NCBI RefSeq assembly: GCF_023515955.1
Contig: NZ_CP097322.1
Span: forward strand, 3,309,501 to 3,373,500
Reading direction: 5' to 3'
Source: Streptomyces sp. RerS4
GTDB taxonomy: Bacteria > Actinomycetota > Actinomycetes > Streptomycetales > Streptomycetaceae
DNA length: 64,000 nt
Part shown: positions 63,043 through 64,000 of the stretch, one piece after another
Layout of the letters: the number at the start of each line of letters is the position of its first letter
Numbering within the stretch: the stretch's first letter is position 1
Program-made: the position numbers and the translations under genes
Notes under the pieces: generated by a model
Database searches by the model: none
What the model saw: only the letters and a program-made list of their open reading frames with translations
Told to the model about the DNA's origin: nothing

Positions 63043-63415
63043 GGCGGCGCTCCCACGCTGTCCTCCGCCAGGGCCGCCGCCCGCGCCCCGAGCCGGACCG
63101 GCAGCCCGCGCGGCCCCGGCGCCGGCGCGGACACCCGCACGACCCACAGGTCCCCGTCCGCTCCACCTCCACCTCCGCCCCCGGCGGGGCGGCCGACCCG
63201 GCGACCCGCGCCGCCGCCTCCACCGGTTCCGACCGGGCCACGGCCCGCGCTCCGGCCCGCGCCGCGTCCACGCACCGGATCTGCGCGGCGGCGGCCATCA
63301 ACCCCCACACCAGCAGCGCCGCGAAAAGCACCAGTGCCGGAATGACCACAGCCGCCTCAGCCGTCACATATCCGCGGTCCCCCGCTCCCGGCGGCTTTCG
63401 CTCAGAAGGGCACAT
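63039..63415 (-). pseudogene. TadE-like pseudopilin, one apparent frameshift
   Basis: Starts at ATG 63415, overlapping the DUF4244 stop. The N-terminal RGYVTAEAAVVIPALVLFAALLVWGLMAA is a TadE prepilin-type helix (only part quoted: VTAEAAVVIPALVLFAALLV). Near 63150 the frame must change by one missing G (CGGAC for CGGGAC) to reach the conserved end DLWVVRVSAPAPG and the stop at 63039. TadE and TadG are minor pilins of the Flp/Tad machinery. Confidence 0.78.
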
Positions 63416-63599
63416 CGAGCGCCTTCCCGATGGTCGACTGAAGTGCCGTCGAGACCACGTCACTCGTCACCACCTTGTACAGAACGGCGGCGAATGCACA
63501 CGCGGCGATCGTGCCCATGGCGTATTCCGAAGTCGACATTCCCGCGTCCGCCGACCGACCGCCCAGCCGCGTCCGCACGCGAAACCAGATGATCCTCAT
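63402..63599 (-). CDS. DUF4244 Flp-type pilin
   Basis: A 65-residue Flp-pilin-like protein (DUF4244). The mature-type helix is MSTSEYAMGTIAACAFAAVLYKVV, preceded by a basic leader with a Gly at the likely prepilin cleavage point (ADAG/MSTSEYA). It starts at ATG 63599 with a strong AGGAGG site, suggesting high expression as expected for the major pilin. It overlaps the TadE gene by 14 bases. Confidence 0.9.
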   Translation of the reverse strand: MRIIWFRVRTRLGGRSADAGMSTSEYAMGTIAACAFAAVLYKVVTSDVVSTALQSTIGKALDVPF

Positions 63600-63769
63600 G
63601 ACAACCTCCTGTGGGATTACGTTCTTGATGTGATGTCGGTTTGTGGTCCTGCCGGATCTTCCGGCAAGTCTCAGTGGATCTTCGTCAGCCTTTTCGTGCC
63701 CCCTCCGACCCCCTTCCGGCCCTTTGCACCCCCTTACCGCACCCCCTTACCGCGCTTTTTCACGGCCCG

Positions 63770-64000
63770 TCAGTTGCCCGCCAACAGGCCGGAGGCCATT
63801 CCGATCACCACCGGAGCCACTCCCACCGCGAGGAACGCGGGGAGGAAGCAGAGCCCGACCGGGGCGGTCACGAGGACCGCCGCCCGCTGCGCCCGCACCG
63901 CCGCCTGGCGGGAGCGGTCCGCCCGGAGGGCCGCCGCCAGGCGGGAGACCGGCTCCGCGGCCGGGGCCCCGCTCCGCGCGGCCCGCTCCAGGCACTCCGC
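63770..64000 (-). CDS. Type II secretion F-domain (TadC-like) protein, 3' part
   Basis: The last 76 residues of a TadC-type membrane protein; the gene begins beyond the right edge. The segment ECLERAARSGAPAAEPVSRL with ALRADRSRQAAVRAQRAAVL is the typical F-domain cytoplasmic part, followed by two hydrophobic stretches (VTAPVGLCFLPAFLAVGVAP, then VVIGMASGLLAGN). It is upstream of the pilin genes in the same direction. The 170-base gap between them includes a short direct repeat, CACCCCCTTACCG, twice. Confidence 0.85.
   Translation of the reverse strand, partial: AECLERAARSGAPAAEPVSRLAAALRADRSRQAAVRAQRAAVLVTAPVGLCFLPAFLAVGVAPVVIGMASGLLAGN

Noticed and set aside
62680..63415. Programmed ribosomal frameshifting in TadE/TadG
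   Set aside because: No slippery heptamers or common geometry; several independent single-G losses are better explained by consensus errors.

Overview
The window is chromosomal DNA from a Streptomyces (or a very close relative). GC is very high, third codon positions are strongly G/C biased, and GTG and even TTG starts are common. Lineage markers are present: BldG, the thiostrepton sensor TipA, a WhiJ/BldB-type regulator cluster, a lysine-tailed topoisomerase I and a DUF4244/Tad pilus cluster. From memory, the gene order follows the S. coelicolor core at about SCO3389-SCO3434 and then jumps to about SCO3540-SCO3557; that numbering is recalled, not checked.

Layout. 1-8.7 kb: a MidA-like methyltransferase, a two-component system, a small secreted RTX-like protein, a pair of bacterial PH-domain membrane proteins, an orphan NuoD, an arylamine N-acetyltransferase and two small proteins. 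8.7-13.4 kb: a coiled-coil membrane protein (frame-broken here) and a complete osmoprotectant (OpuC/ProU-type) ABC transporter split into divergent arms. 13.5-16.6 kb: a membrane esterase divergent from an MprF-like protein, with a sigma-E-like promoter between them. 16.7-24.4 kb: folate genes folP-(NTF2-like)-folB-folK-DUF3180 converging on folE and ftsH, with hpt and tilS behind. 24.6-30.7 kb: a zincin-like protein, a PBP4-type peptidase, inorganic pyrophosphatase, a ThrE-type exporter and a DedA protein. 30.7-36.0 kb: TipA with its own promoter, a DinB protein, an aldehyde dehydrogenase and a WhiJ-type cluster (XRE-DUF5753, RsbW-like ATPase, DUF397). 36.0-43.3 kb: a FUSC permease (frame-broken), a DUF2786 protein, an unusual family A DNA polymerase, a GNAT protein and a serine hydrolase. 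43.4-43.7 kb: tRNA-Thr(CGT) with a second, degraded copy of its 3' end and terminator. 43.8-53.2 kb: a tripeptidyl-aminopeptidase-like lipoprotein, DNA polymerase III delta', a membrane-protein/thymidylate-kinase fusion and topA. 53.4-64.0 kb: a methyltransferase, a lipoprotein, H+-pyrophosphatase, the bldG operon, a DECH helicase and the distal end of a Tad pilus cluster.

How the parts work together: most genes are housekeeping (folate and tRNA modification, DNA replication and topology, membrane proteolysis, energy conservation, PPi hydrolysis), interleaved with development and stress regulators. The most notable non-gene structure is a 28-bp element, 27/28 conserved, that ends on the -35 box of two promoters of the WhiJ-type cluster. 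A TTA (bldA-dependent) codon sits at codon 6 of the helicase divergent from bldG.

Quality note: four genes (coiled-coil protein, FUSC, TadE, TadG) carry eight apparent frameshifts in total. Every one is repaired by adding a single G or C to a G/C run, which points to consensus errors rather than real pseudogenes.
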